The notes under the pieces were generated by a model that ran no database searches, was not told where the DNA came from, and saw nothing but the letters and a program-made list of their open reading frames with translations. A stretch of 64,000 bases of DNA from an uncultured Prevotellaceae bacterium (lineage in GTDB: Bacteria > Bacteroidota > Bacteroidia > Bacteroidales > Bacteroidaceae): assembly GCA_900313615.1 (NCBI GenBank), contig OMRP01000001.1, positions 186,001-250,000 of the forward strand, written 5' to 3'. Below, one piece after another: positions 34,388-41,996 of the stretch. Numbering within the stretch: the stretch's first letter is position 1; each line of letters begins with the position of its first letter. A program made the position numbers and the translations under genes.

Positions 34388-35698
34388 TTACCTAAAGAAC
34401 CCTTCATAGGCAATACCTATATTTAGTGAGGGCTCGTTGTTGTATTGGTCCTTGAAAATGCGGTTCGAATATTCGGCTTTGATGGCTATCTGTGGGATAG
34501 GGTAGTAGTTCACACCGAATGAAAGGCGTTGACGCGATGTGTAGTCATAAGAGGGCTGCGAACTCTCCTTGATGTAACTGTCGTAATATTCATAGCGGCC
34601 GAAGACATACAATTTTTGGTTGTCGGCGTGTAACTTGGCAACCTGTGAAAACACGTCGTAGCCCGCTTCCACACCGATGGCCGTTGCCGCCTTGCCTACG
34701 GGGGTAGTGTTGTAAGGTGAGTTTTTCGGTTGGCGACTCTTGGCGCTGCTCACGTCGGCGGCATCACTCAATGTGCCGTAGTCGGCCTGGCCACGCACAA
34801 TCCAGTTGTAACGATTGAAAGTGAAGTCGAACGAACCTATCCACACATTACCCGCCACCTTGTCGTAGGTTTTCCCTTCGCCCTCCATGTCATTGGGTGA
34901 CGTGTTGTGCATGGCCCTGCCATAATACGAACTCATGGCCATACGCAAACCGGGAATGGTGTAGTTGTCCACACGAGCGGAGAAACCGTATTTATTGGCG
35001 GGCTTAAACTCGAAAGCGCTCTTGACACCATTCTTCACCCAGTTGTCACGGCTGAACATTAGGGCGTTCAGACCGGCTGTCACCTGCAATTCGTAACGCC
35101 AATCACCATAACGGCCCCAAAAACTCACACCTGTGTCATGCCACGTGCTGGGAAGGATGGTGTTCTCGCCCTCAGGGCGGTAGACGGTGAAGAAATTCAA
35201 AGGCTCATGGTGGGCGTTGTTCAGACCCACGGGCACGATGATATGTCCCATGCGGAGGTTGGCCCATGAGGCGAACGACTTCTGTATCCATAGTTGCTCC
35301 AGTTCCACCTCGCCGCCTTTTTCCACCTCGTGTTCGTATTCCCCTCCTTCGTCGGTCTCCAACTCGATAGCGCTACCTGTGCCGGTGTGTTCAAACTCTA
35401 TCTCAGTGCCGAAGGTCCAACCCTTGCCGAAATCATAACCTAAGTATATCACGGCATGGGGAATGTCGAAACGGCCATTGCTGGGGTCGTTCTTATACTT
35501 GCTGGGATTGCTGTAACGATAGATGTTGTCGCTATAGAAATGACGACTGTATGCTACCTCACCATAGGCACCTACGCTCAAACGGTTTCCTTTGGCATGT
35601 GTCATCACGCTATCGCCAGCTGAAGTCTGCGCATTGGTCGAAACGGCGGCACTCAGCATGACGGTCGCCGCCAACAACATTTTTTGAATCTTTCTCAT
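34388..35698 (-). CDS. Porin-like outer-membrane beta-barrel protein
   Basis: A 436-residue protein. ATG 35698 (MRKIQKMLLAATVMLSAAVS, then TNAQ) gives a signal peptide; the ATG at 35758 adds a charged 20-residue extension and is unlikely. The mature protein has alternating aromatic/hydrophobic strands and ends GIAYEGFFR with a terminal aromatic region, as in outer-membrane barrels. It resembles the phosphate-selective porin O/P-like barrels of Bacteroidetes. It is the first gene of the set porin, imelysin, di-haem oxidoreductase, CcsBA, so it may pass a substrate related to that system. Its leader is about 290 nt, long and low in complexity. Confidence 0.8.
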   Translation of the reverse strand: MRKIQKMLLAATVMLSAAVSTNAQTSAGDSVMTHAKGNRLSVGAYGEVAYSRHFYSDNIYRYSNPSKYKNDPSNGRFDIPHAVIYLGYDFGKGWTFGTEIEFEHTGTGSAIELETDEGGEYEHEVEKGGEVELEQLWIQKSFASWANLRMGHIIVPVGLNNAHHEPLNFFTVYRPEGENTILPSTWHDTGVSFWGRYGDWRYELQVTAGLNALMFSRDNWVKNGVKSAFEFKPANKYGFSARVDNYTIPGLRMAMSSYYGRAMHNTSPNDMEGEGKTYDKVAGNVWIGSFDFTFNRYNWIVRGQADYGTLSDAADVSSAKSRQPKNSPYNTTPVGKAATAIGVEAGYDVFSQVAKLHADNQKLYVFGRYEYYDSYIKESSQPSYDYTSRQRLSFGVNYYPIPQIAIKAEYSNRIFKDQYNNEPSLNIGIAYEGFFR

Positions 35699-35990
35699 AT
35701 CTAATTTTTCACTTTTCACTATTAACTTTTCAATATTTCCTTTTCCCTTTTCCCTCAATTTTTCCCTTTTCTCTATTTCCTTTTCCCCTCATTCATTTGT
35801 CTTCACTCCTTCACTCCTCTCACTCCTTCACTCTTTTAAAAAAAGAAAGTTCTTCACTCCTCTCACTCCTCTCACTCCTTCAAAAGAAAGCAGTTTTTTG
35901 GTTGCTATCTGTCCACGAACCATATGTTGTATTGAATTGGTAGTGCAAGGGAAAGTGGTACGGAGTGGTAACCATCACTGCTTTCTTGCA
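35699..35990. other. Long low-complexity leader of the porin-imelysin operon
   Basis: The minus-strand transcript from the promoter at 35993-36023 would run about 290 nt before the porin ATG. It contains CACTCCTTCACTCCT-type repeats (35800-35882), a short A/T inverted repeat near 35836-35862, and CTTTTCCC words. No ORF with support. Confidence 0.5.
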
Positions 35991-35992
35991 TG

Positions 35993-36023
35993 CAAAAGTA
36001 CTTGCATTGTGTTACTCGCGCAA
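35993..36023 (-). promoter_or_regulatory. Bacteroidetes-type promoter of the porin-imelysin-DHOR operon
   Basis: Minus strand TTG (36021-36023), a 20-bp spacer and TACTTTTG (35993-36000). It is divergent from the regulator promoter; the two -33 boxes are only about 53 bp apart, leaving space for a shared operator. Confidence 0.65.
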
Positions 36024-36076
36024 TACTCAAAATTTGGTAAAATAGTCGCTGCTAAATAAATACCTAAAAATGGTGA

Positions 36077-36106
36077 TTGTTCATTTCCAGAAATTTCGTA
36101 ACTTTG
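36077..36106 (+). promoter_or_regulatory. Bacteroidetes-type promoter of the LuxR regulator pair
   Basis: TTG (36077-36079), a 19-bp spacer and TAACTTTG (36099-36106). The following leader (36121-36183) is an AACTCATAAACTC low-complexity tract up to the ATG. Confidence 0.65.
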
Positions 36107-36183
36107 CAGAAGATTAATTCATAATTCACAAAACTCATAAACTCCCAAACTTATCAACTCATAAACTCATCAACTCATAAAAA

Positions 36184-37140
36184 ATGAAATACCAGAAAAT
36201 GTATGAGGCCGATGATAAGATGATTTCCCTTATCAAAGACAATTACAGCCTATTGCAAAGTTTAGGCAGTTTCGGCATCAATCTCGGTTTCGGCGACAAA
36301 ACCGTGCGTGAGGTGTGTGAGGCGCAAAATGTGGATACATATACATTTCTTGCTGTTGTCAACTTCACCATAAATGGGTATCGTGATTTCGATGAGATTG
36401 ATAAACTGTCGGTACCTACATTGCTGCAGTACCTCAAAGCAAGCCATGACTATTTCTTGGGATTTCAACTGCCTTTCATCAGAAAAGAACTATCCGATGC
36501 ACTCGACGAGAATGACAACCTCGCCCGTCTCATCTTGCGTCTTTACGACGAATATGCGCACTCCATCCGTACGCACATGAAATACGAGGAACGAACGGTG
36601 TTCCCTTATGTTGAGTCGCTATTGAACAAAACGCCCATGACGAATTATAATATCGAGACGTTCTCGAAACACCATGGACAGACCGACCAGAAATTGCGCG
36701 AACTGAAAAGCATCATCATTAAATACCTGCCTAGTGATGAACTGCACAACAACCAACTATCCGCCACTCTTTACGACATCTTCAACAACGAGGAATGGCT
36801 GCGCCTGCATGCTGATGTGGAAGACCATATCTTCATCCCCGCCATTCGATGGATAGAACGACAGACACGCCAAAACGATGTGTCGATGAAAATTTCAAGA
36901 ATGATCGGTCAGAATGGCGACAAGGGCGAGGTGCTCAGCGAGAGAGAGAAAGACGTGGTGGTGTCGGTGGTTCAAGGCATGACCAACAAGGAGATAGCCG
37001 ACCATCTGTGCATTGCCATCAACACGGTCATCACACACCGACGCAACATTGCCAAGAAATTGCAGATTCATAGTGCGGCGGGCCTGACCATCTACGCCAT
37101 CGTCAATAATCTTATCGACATATCCACTGTTAAATTATGA
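36184..37140 (+). CDS. Hemerythrin/YtfE-like di-iron domain fused to a LuxR-type DNA-binding domain
   Basis: A 318-residue predicted regulator. The N-terminus (about 5-60) resembles the ScdA/YtfE N-terminal domain but has no CC pair. The middle (about 75-225) has the six di-iron ligands expected of the YtfE/hemerythrin type: His in ASHDYF, His and Glu in THMKYEE, His in KHHG, His and Glu in LHADVEDHIFIP. The C-terminus (about 250-318) is a LuxR helix-turn-helix with LSEREKDVVVSVVQGMTNKE and TVITHRRNIAKKLQ. It should sense iron, oxygen or nitric oxide and control transcription. It overlaps the next gene by four bases (ATGA) and is divergent from the iron-related operon. Confidence 0.85.
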   Translation: MKYQKMYEADDKMISLIKDNYSLLQSLGSFGINLGFGDKTVREVCEAQNVDTYTFLAVVNFTINGYRDFDEIDKLSVPTLLQYLKASHDYFLGFQLPFIRKELSDALDENDNLARLILRLYDEYAHSIRTHMKYEERTVFPYVESLLNKTPMTNYNIETFSKHHGQTDQKLRELKSIIIKYLPSDELHNNQLSATLYDIFNNEEWLRLHADVEDHIFIPAIRWIERQTRQNDVSMKISRMIGQNGDKGEVLSEREKDVVVSVVQGMTNKEIADHLCIAINTVITHRRNIAKKLQIHSAAGLTIYAIVNNLIDISTVKL

Positions 37141-37760
37141 CCGATAACCATAACAATGCTCCAATGCATCACATACCCAAAATAGCAGTCATCATGGCTA
37201 ACACCTTGGCTGTTATAGGCATCAAGCAACTGCTGGGAGCGGTGCTCAAGGGGCTGCAGATAGATACGTTCAATAACTTCAACGATTTCAAGGAGGAGAA
37301 TCATGACAGTTATGTCCATTTTTTTGTCGACTTCTCCATCGTACTCGAAAACATGACGTTCTTCTACCAACAAAAGAAGAAAACCATCGTGCTCACCCCA
37401 TCCGATGATGCTGACAAACAACTTGTGGGATTCCATTCCCTTTGTATCAATGTGCCGGAGGATAAATTGGTGAAATCTCTCCTCATGCTTGGGCAACAGG
37501 GACATCCGCATGGTCATATGCCCGTGAAAAACGAGGAAGGGGCAGACAATCAGGCAAGGCTCTCCGACCGTGAGGTGGAGGTGTTGGCGCTCGTGGCGCA
37601 GGGATATATCAATAAAGAGATAGCCGATAGACTAAACATAGCCTTGTCAACTGTTATTTCACACCGAAAAAACATCACCGAAAAACTGGGCATAAAATCC
37701 GTCTCAGCCCTCACTGTCTATGCGGTCATGAATGGGTATGTGGATATAAATAAGATTTAA
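37137..37760 (+). CDS. LuxR-type regulator with a degenerate receiver-like domain
   Basis: A 207-residue predicted transcription factor. The C-terminal LuxR domain (about 140-207) has LSDREVEVLALVAQGYINKE and TVISHRKNITEKLGIKS. The N-terminal part (about 15-120) is receiver-like in size and beta-alpha pattern but lacks the phospho-acceptor Asp and acidic pocket that I would expect, so it probably does not accept phosphate. Its start ATG overlaps the stop of the hemerythrin-LuxR gene, giving translational coupling. The two HTH domains are clearly related, so they may form a heterodimer or act in series. Confidence 0.82.
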   Translation: MTDNHNNAPMHHIPKIAVIMANTLAVIGIKQLLGAVLKGLQIDTFNNFNDFKEENHDSYVHFFVDFSIVLENMTFFYQQKKKTIVLTPSDDADKQLVGFHSLCINVPEDKLVKSLLMLGQQGHPHGHMPVKNEEGADNQARLSDREVEVLALVAQGYINKEIADRLNIALSTVISHRKNITEKLGIKSVSALTVYAVMNGYVDINKI

Positions 37761-37923
37761 TAGGGAGTAGAATAGAAATTATAATTGGGAGTATAATTGG
37801 GAGTAAAATTGGGAGTTAAATAGGAAGTTAAAGTGGACATTACTCCGCCTACGACTTTTACCTTTTTACCCTTTTACTTTTTTACTCTTTTACCCTTTTA
37901 CTTTTTTACTTTTTTACTTCTCC
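37761..37923. repeat. Intergenic GGGAGT(A)AA/GGACATTACTCC repeat tract
   Basis: The gap holds repeated ATTGGGAGTAtAATT words, GGACATTACTCC (37838-37849) and a TTTTTACCCTTTTAC run. The same words recur at 54755-54925 and 61262-61400, so this is a dispersed intergenic repeat family. No gene seen. Confidence 0.7.
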
Positions 37924-39198
37924 TCATAGGAATGGTGCCAATAGGTGGGCGAACCATCCACGGAACTTCTGCCAGCAGGTGCGCCACTCATCCCATTTCT
38001 CTTCCGTCAGTCTGAAGCTGCGTAGTTTGTCGTGATCGAACATATCACTCAGCTCTTTTGTGGTGCAGGGGTCAACGATGACGGCGTTCTCCTCGTAATC
38101 CCAACTCAGACTGCGGGCATTCAGGTTGGCACTGCCCACTGTGCATAACTGTCCGTCAACCATGATAATCTTGGTATGGTGGAATCCTCCTTCATAGATC
38201 CACACCTCCACACCATGTTTCATCAATTGGTGCAGGTTGTAAAACATACAGTCGGGCGTAAGTGGGATGTCGCTCTTTGCGCCAGCCATGATTTCCACTT
38301 TCACACCACGTTCGGCAGCCTTGCGCAGACTCTTCTTCAACTTGCGGTTCAGGGTGAGGTAGGGATTCACCAATTTGATGCTGTCGCGGGCGGCATCGAT
38401 GGCGGCGAGATAGAACTGACGGATAATCTTATTCGAGGTGCGTGGTTCGCGGTTGATGATGCCCACCATCTTCGTCCCTTTGGTGCGTGTGGTGTCGGCC
38501 TTCAGTCCGGTGATATAGTCGGCACCAAAGATGCCACGGTAATATTTGGCACCGGTAATCTGTTCGCCCGTCACTTTTTTCCAGGCATTTACAAAGATGC
38601 GCTGCAACTCATTCACCGCAGCACCCTCGATGCGACAATGCATATCACGCCATTCACCCACCACTTCCGTACCTTTTATATAATAGTCAGCCACGTTCAT
38701 ACCACCCGTATAGGCTGTCTTGCCGTCAATGATGACAATCTTGCGGTGGTCGCGTGAGAACACATGGTTAATCCAGGGAAAACGGATGGGGTCGAACTCG
38801 TATATCTGTATGCCGCGTGCTCGTAGGTCCTTGATATGGCGATTCTTCAAAGGACGGTTGTTTGATGAGTTGCCAAAGGCATCGTATAGTGCGCGCACCT
38901 CCACCCCTTCCTTCACCTTCTCGGCCAGGATGTCGAAGAGCAGCGAGGCGATGGAGTCGTTGCGAAAATTGAAATACTCCAGGTGTACACTGCTGCGAGC
39001 CTGGCGGATGGCAGCGAACATATCGTCGAATTTCTCCTGACCACTCATCAGTAGGGCCACGCTGTTGTCATGACTGAAGCGCACTCCTTCCTCGCGTAGT
39101 GTCTGTACCACCACGCTGTCAGCCCGCTGCCCCTTTGCCACATCAGTGGTCAGGAGCAAAGCTGCCCATAATAAGAAGACGAATAGTTTGTTATTCAA
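37924..39198 (-). CDS. Exported phospholipase D/cardiolipin synthase-like protein
   Basis: A 424-residue protein with two HKD motifs, the signature of phospholipase D-type enzymes: HRKIVIID with His151 and HTKIIMVD with His341, each followed by G...G(G/S). Cardiolipin synthases of this type normally have two N-terminal TM helices; here there is one hydrophobic segment ending VAKGQ, which reads as a signal peptide, so the enzyme probably acts in the periplasm or at the outer membrane. It may make cardiolipin or cleave phosphodiesters. It stands alone on the minus strand. Confidence 0.83.
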   Translation of the reverse strand: MNNKLFVFLLWAALLLTTDVAKGQRADSVVVQTLREEGVRFSHDNSVALLMSGQEKFDDMFAAIRQARSSVHLEYFNFRNDSIASLLFDILAEKVKEGVEVRALYDAFGNSSNNRPLKNRHIKDLRARGIQIYEFDPIRFPWINHVFSRDHRKIVIIDGKTAYTGGMNVADYYIKGTEVVGEWRDMHCRIEGAAVNELQRIFVNAWKKVTGEQITGAKYYRGIFGADYITGLKADTTRTKGTKMVGIINREPRTSNKIIRQFYLAAIDAARDSIKLVNPYLTLNRKLKKSLRKAAERGVKVEIMAGAKSDIPLTPDCMFYNLHQLMKHGVEVWIYEGGFHHTKIIMVDGQLCTVGSANLNARSLSWDYEENAVIVDPCTTKELSDMFDHDKLRSFRLTEEKWDEWRTCWQKFRGWFAHLLAPFL

Positions 39199-39387
39199 AA
39201 GTTAATCCCCTCTCCCTCTCCAATTTTATATTTTTAATTCTTAAACCTTTTTATTTTCCAAATTTCCCAATTCCCCCTCTTTAATTTTTTAATTTTTTAA
39301 TCTTTTAATTTTCCTAATTTTCCTTCCCTCTCCGCTCGGCCTCCCCTCCCTTGGGGAGGGGCCGGGGGTGGGTTCCTTTTAATTTTC
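39199..39387. repeat. AT-rich tract plus one GC-hairpin repeat
   Basis: TTTTTAATTTTTT-type words (39225-39320) followed by the hairpin CCCCTCCCTTGGGGAGGGG with tail CCGGGGGTGGG (39350-39373). No ORF or promoter with support. Confidence 0.65.
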
Positions 39388-40362
39388 CTATACCATGCAC
39401 GAATAGTGGTCCACTACACCCAAAAGATGTCCCTCTTGATCGGTCACCAACACACTGTGAATCTTGTGCCGCTGCATGATGGCCTGTATCTGACTGATTT
39501 TCGTATCTGGTGTTACGCACTTAGGTTTCCGGGTCATGATGTCGCTTACTGTCTTGTCAAAGAATTTGGCCTGCCAACGTTCCATGGCGCGGCGGATGTC
39601 ACCATCAGTAATCAGTCCGCTCACCTTGCCGTCTTTCAGTGTCACGCCAAGGCCCAGCTTGCCTTTTGACACGAAGATGATAGCCTCGCCAAGATGCATC
39701 GTCTCGGAGAGAATAGGCAGGTCGTCGCTGCGCATCACATCGTGGGCGGTAGTCAGCAGACGTTTGCCCAATGAACCACCGGGATGGAACTGAGCAAAGT
39801 CCTTGGGACGGAACTGGCGTTTCTCCATCAGGGCGATGGCCAACGCGTCGCCCATGGCCAGCGCTGCCGTGGTGCTGCTCGTGGGAGCGAGGTTCAGCGG
39901 ACAGGCTTCTTTTTCTACCCACACATGAAGGTGATAGGTGGAATATTTGGCGAGCAACGAAGTTTCGTTGCCGGTCATCGAGATGATGGGCACATTCATG
40001 TGGAGCAGGATGGGGATAAAACGCAACAACTCGTCGGTCTGTCCGCTGTTGCTCAAAGCCAACACCACATCGTCTGTGGTGATGACACCCAGGTCACCGT
40101 GATAGACATCAAGTGGATTGACGTAAAAGGCGGGAGTGCCTGTGCTCGACAGCGTGGCGGCAATCTTGGCGCCGATGTTGCCACTCTTGCCTACACCGGT
40201 GACGATGACCTTTCCTGGACAACGGTAAATTAGTTCCACGGCTTCGTCAAACTGGTCGTCCAACTGAGGAATCAGTTCCATGATGGCTTGGGCTTCCGAC
40301 TGTAGGGTACGTATAGCCGACGCTCGGCTCACACTCGGTGCTTCTGGTGATGTTTTTTCCAT
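39388..40362 (-). CDS. kdsD: Arabinose-5-phosphate isomerase (KdsD/KpsF)
   Basis: A 324-residue cytoplasmic enzyme converting ribulose-5-phosphate to arabinose-5-phosphate, the first step to Kdo of lipopolysaccharide. The N-terminal SIS domain has GVGKSGNIGAKIAATLSSTG (about 57-76) and SNSGQTDELLRF; the C-terminal half has two CBS domains (about 205-324), including LGLGVTLKDGKVSGLITDGD. Length and order match KdsD/KpsF/GutQ. It lies 27 bp downstream of kdsA on the same strand, so the first two Kdo steps form an operon. Confidence 0.92.
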   Translation of the reverse strand: MEKTSPEAPSVSRASAIRTLQSEAQAIMELIPQLDDQFDEAVELIYRCPGKVIVTGVGKSGNIGAKIAATLSSTGTPAFYVNPLDVYHGDLGVITTDDVVLALSNSGQTDELLRFIPILLHMNVPIISMTGNETSLLAKYSTYHLHVWVEKEACPLNLAPTSSTTAALAMGDALAIALMEKRQFRPKDFAQFHPGGSLGKRLLTTAHDVMRSDDLPILSETMHLGEAIIFVSKGKLGLGVTLKDGKVSGLITDGDIRRAMERWQAKFFDKTVSDIMTRKPKCVTPDTKISQIQAIMQRHKIHSVLVTDQEGHLLGVVDHYSCMV

Positions 40363-40389
40363 AATATAGAATATTTCTGAAAACTGGGG

Positions 40390-41148
40390 TTATTTCAGTA
40401 TGTTTTCTATGACTCCTTCTAGTTGGTTCAGTGCCAACATATTCGGACCATCGCTCTTGGCCTCGTCGGGGTGGGGGTGTACCTCGAAGAAATAGCCGGT
40501 GGCGCCGAAAGCCTTGGCTGCTAGAGCCATCGAGGGAACAAAACGCCGGTCGCCAGTGGTGCTCCCTCCTCCACCGCCAGGACGTTGAACACTGTGGGTA
40601 CAGTCCATCACCACGGTGGGCACCAGCTCAAGCATATCGCTGATATTGCGGAAATCGACTACCAGATTGTTATAGCCGAAACAGTTGCCGCGCTCGGTGA
40701 GCCACACCTCACGCGCTCCCGATTCACGGGCTTTCTCCACGGGATAACGCATGTCCATACCACTGAGGAACTGGGCTTTCTTGATGTTCACCACACGGCC
40801 TGTCTGTGCCGCAGCCACCAACAAGTCGGTCTGTCGACATAGGAAGGCTGGCACTTGCAACACATCGCACACCTCTCCCGCCGCCTTGGCCTGCCAACTT
40901 TCGTGGATGTCGGTGAGCACACGCAGTCCGTAACGGCTCTTGATGTCGTCCAACATCTGCAAGCCCTTTTCCAATCCAGGGCCGCGGAAAGAATGCAGCG
41001 ATGTGCGGTTGGCTTTGTCGAAAGAGGATTTGAAAATGATGTCAATGCCGAAGTGTTCGTTCAGACGAACCAGTTCGCGTGCTACCTCGTCGAGTAGTTC
41101 AGCCGACTCTATCACGCATGGCCCGGCAATAAAGATAGGATTATTCAC
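40390..41148 (-). CDS. kdsA: 3-deoxy-8-phosphooctulonate synthase (KdsA)
   Basis: Joins arabinose-5-phosphate with phosphoenolpyruvate to make Kdo-8-phosphate. Motifs: FIAGPCVIES at the N-terminus, KSSFDKANRTS, DIHESWQA, CRQTDLLVAA, DCTHSVQRPGGGGGSTTGDR and the C-terminal FFEVHPHPDEAKSDGPNML. The open frame runs back to 41328, but a promoter sits at 41179-41209, so the only fitting start is GTG 41148 (MNNPIFIAG), giving 252 residues, short for the family. The GTG start and short leader are inferred; a rarer start codon a little upstream is not excluded. Next gene is kdsD. Confidence 0.88.
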   Translation of the reverse strand: MNNPIFIAGPCVIESAELLDEVARELVRLNEHFGIDIIFKSSFDKANRTSLHSFRGPGLEKGLQMLDDIKSRYGLRVLTDIHESWQAKAAGEVCDVLQVPAFLCRQTDLLVAAAQTGRVVNIKKAQFLSGMDMRYPVEKARESGAREVWLTERGNCFGYNNLVVDFRNISDMLELVPTVVMDCTHSVQRPGGGGGSTTGDRRFVPSMALAAKAFGATGYFFEVHPHPDEAKSDGPNMLALNQLEGVIENILK

Positions 41149-41178
41149 AATACTCGCGTTCTCTTGATTTAAATCATG

Positions 41179-41209
41179 CAAAGATACGTGAAATGAAAGA
41201 ATTGACAAA
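41179..41209 (-). promoter_or_regulatory. Bacteroidetes-type promoter of kdsA-kdsD
   Basis: Minus strand TTTG (41206-41209), a 19-bp spacer and TATCTTTG (41179-41186). Back to back with the promoter of the barrel gene. Confidence 0.72.
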
Positions 41210-41213
41210 ATTA

Positions 41214-41246
41214 TTTGTTCGGTTTTTGAAAATTGCCATATCTTTG
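41214..41246 (+). promoter_or_regulatory. Bacteroidetes-type promoter of the small barrel gene
   Basis: TTTG (41214-41217), a 21-bp spacer and TATCTTTG (41239-41246), 44 bp before ATG 41291. Confidence 0.65.
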
Positions 41247-41290
41247 CAGGCGTTTTAAGGATAATTAATTTTTTAAAAGGTAAAAAGAAA

Positions 41291-41812
41291 ATGAAAAAAT
41301 TATTGATGACTCTTACGGTTGCCATCATGGCAATCAGTGCTAATGCACAGGTGTATGTAGGTGGTGGTTTTGGTGTCGCTTCTACAAGTGTTGACGGTGG
41401 CGACGATGTGACTACTTACAAGTTCGTTCCTGAGGTGGGTTATGCTTTCAACAACGAGTGGGCTGCTGGTGTGGCTTTCGGTTGGGAAGGTGCCGACAAA
41501 GGTGAGAAGATCGTGTCTGTGAATCCCTACGTGCGTTGGACATTCGTTAGATCAGGTATTGTGAGCGCTTTCGTTGACGGTAGCTTCGAATATGCTCATT
41601 ATTATGGTGATGGCAATGATGCCGATGGTATCGCCCTGGGTCTGAAACCGGGTTTGGCTGTGAACATGACCAAGCACCTCAGTTTTGTTACCCACGTTGG
41701 TTTCCTCGGTTGGCAGCATGCTAAAAACAACAACACCGACGTGAAGACTGACTCTTGGGGCCTCGACTTCGATGGTCGTAACATCATCTTCGGCCTGTAT
41801 TACAGCTTCTAA
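41291..41812 (+). CDS. Small outer-membrane beta-barrel protein
   Basis: A 173-residue protein with a signal peptide (MKKLLMTLTVAIMAISANAQ) and an eight-strand-like barrel pattern (VYVGGGFGVAST, YKFVPEVGYAF, WAAGVAFGWEG), ending NIIFGLYYSF with the C-terminal aromatic that outer-membrane insertion uses. It resembles OmpW/OmpA-barrel type small porins of Bacteroidetes (OMP_b-brl). It has its own promoter and its own strong terminator, so it is a single-gene unit. Function unknown, probably abundant structural or adhesion-related. Confidence 0.82.
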   Translation: MKKLLMTLTVAIMAISANAQVYVGGGFGVASTSVDGGDDVTTYKFVPEVGYAFNNEWAAGVAFGWEGADKGEKIVSVNPYVRWTFVRSGIVSAFVDGSFEYAHYYGDGNDADGIALGLKPGLAVNMTKHLSFVTHVGFLGWQHAKNNNTDVKTDSWGLDFDGRNIIFGLYYSF

Positions 41813-41833
41813 TCATTCATAAACATAATAAAA

Positions 41834-41870
41834 ACATCCCGGCAAGATGATCTTGTCGGGATGTTTTTTT
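41834..41870 (+). terminator. Intrinsic terminator after the small barrel gene
   Basis: A 14-pair stem (41834-41847 with 41851-41864, one G-U), 3-nt loop TGA, followed directly by a run of T to 41870. Confidence 0.88.
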
Positions 41871-41996
41871 ATTGTTGTTTTCCTTTGGTCTCGTTATTTT
41901 CCCCTTACCCTTTCCTCTTTTTCCTCTTTCGTTATCACAAATAAACGTAATTCCGTAATAGCATTAATCTTTTAATTTTTCAATTTTTTAATTTTT

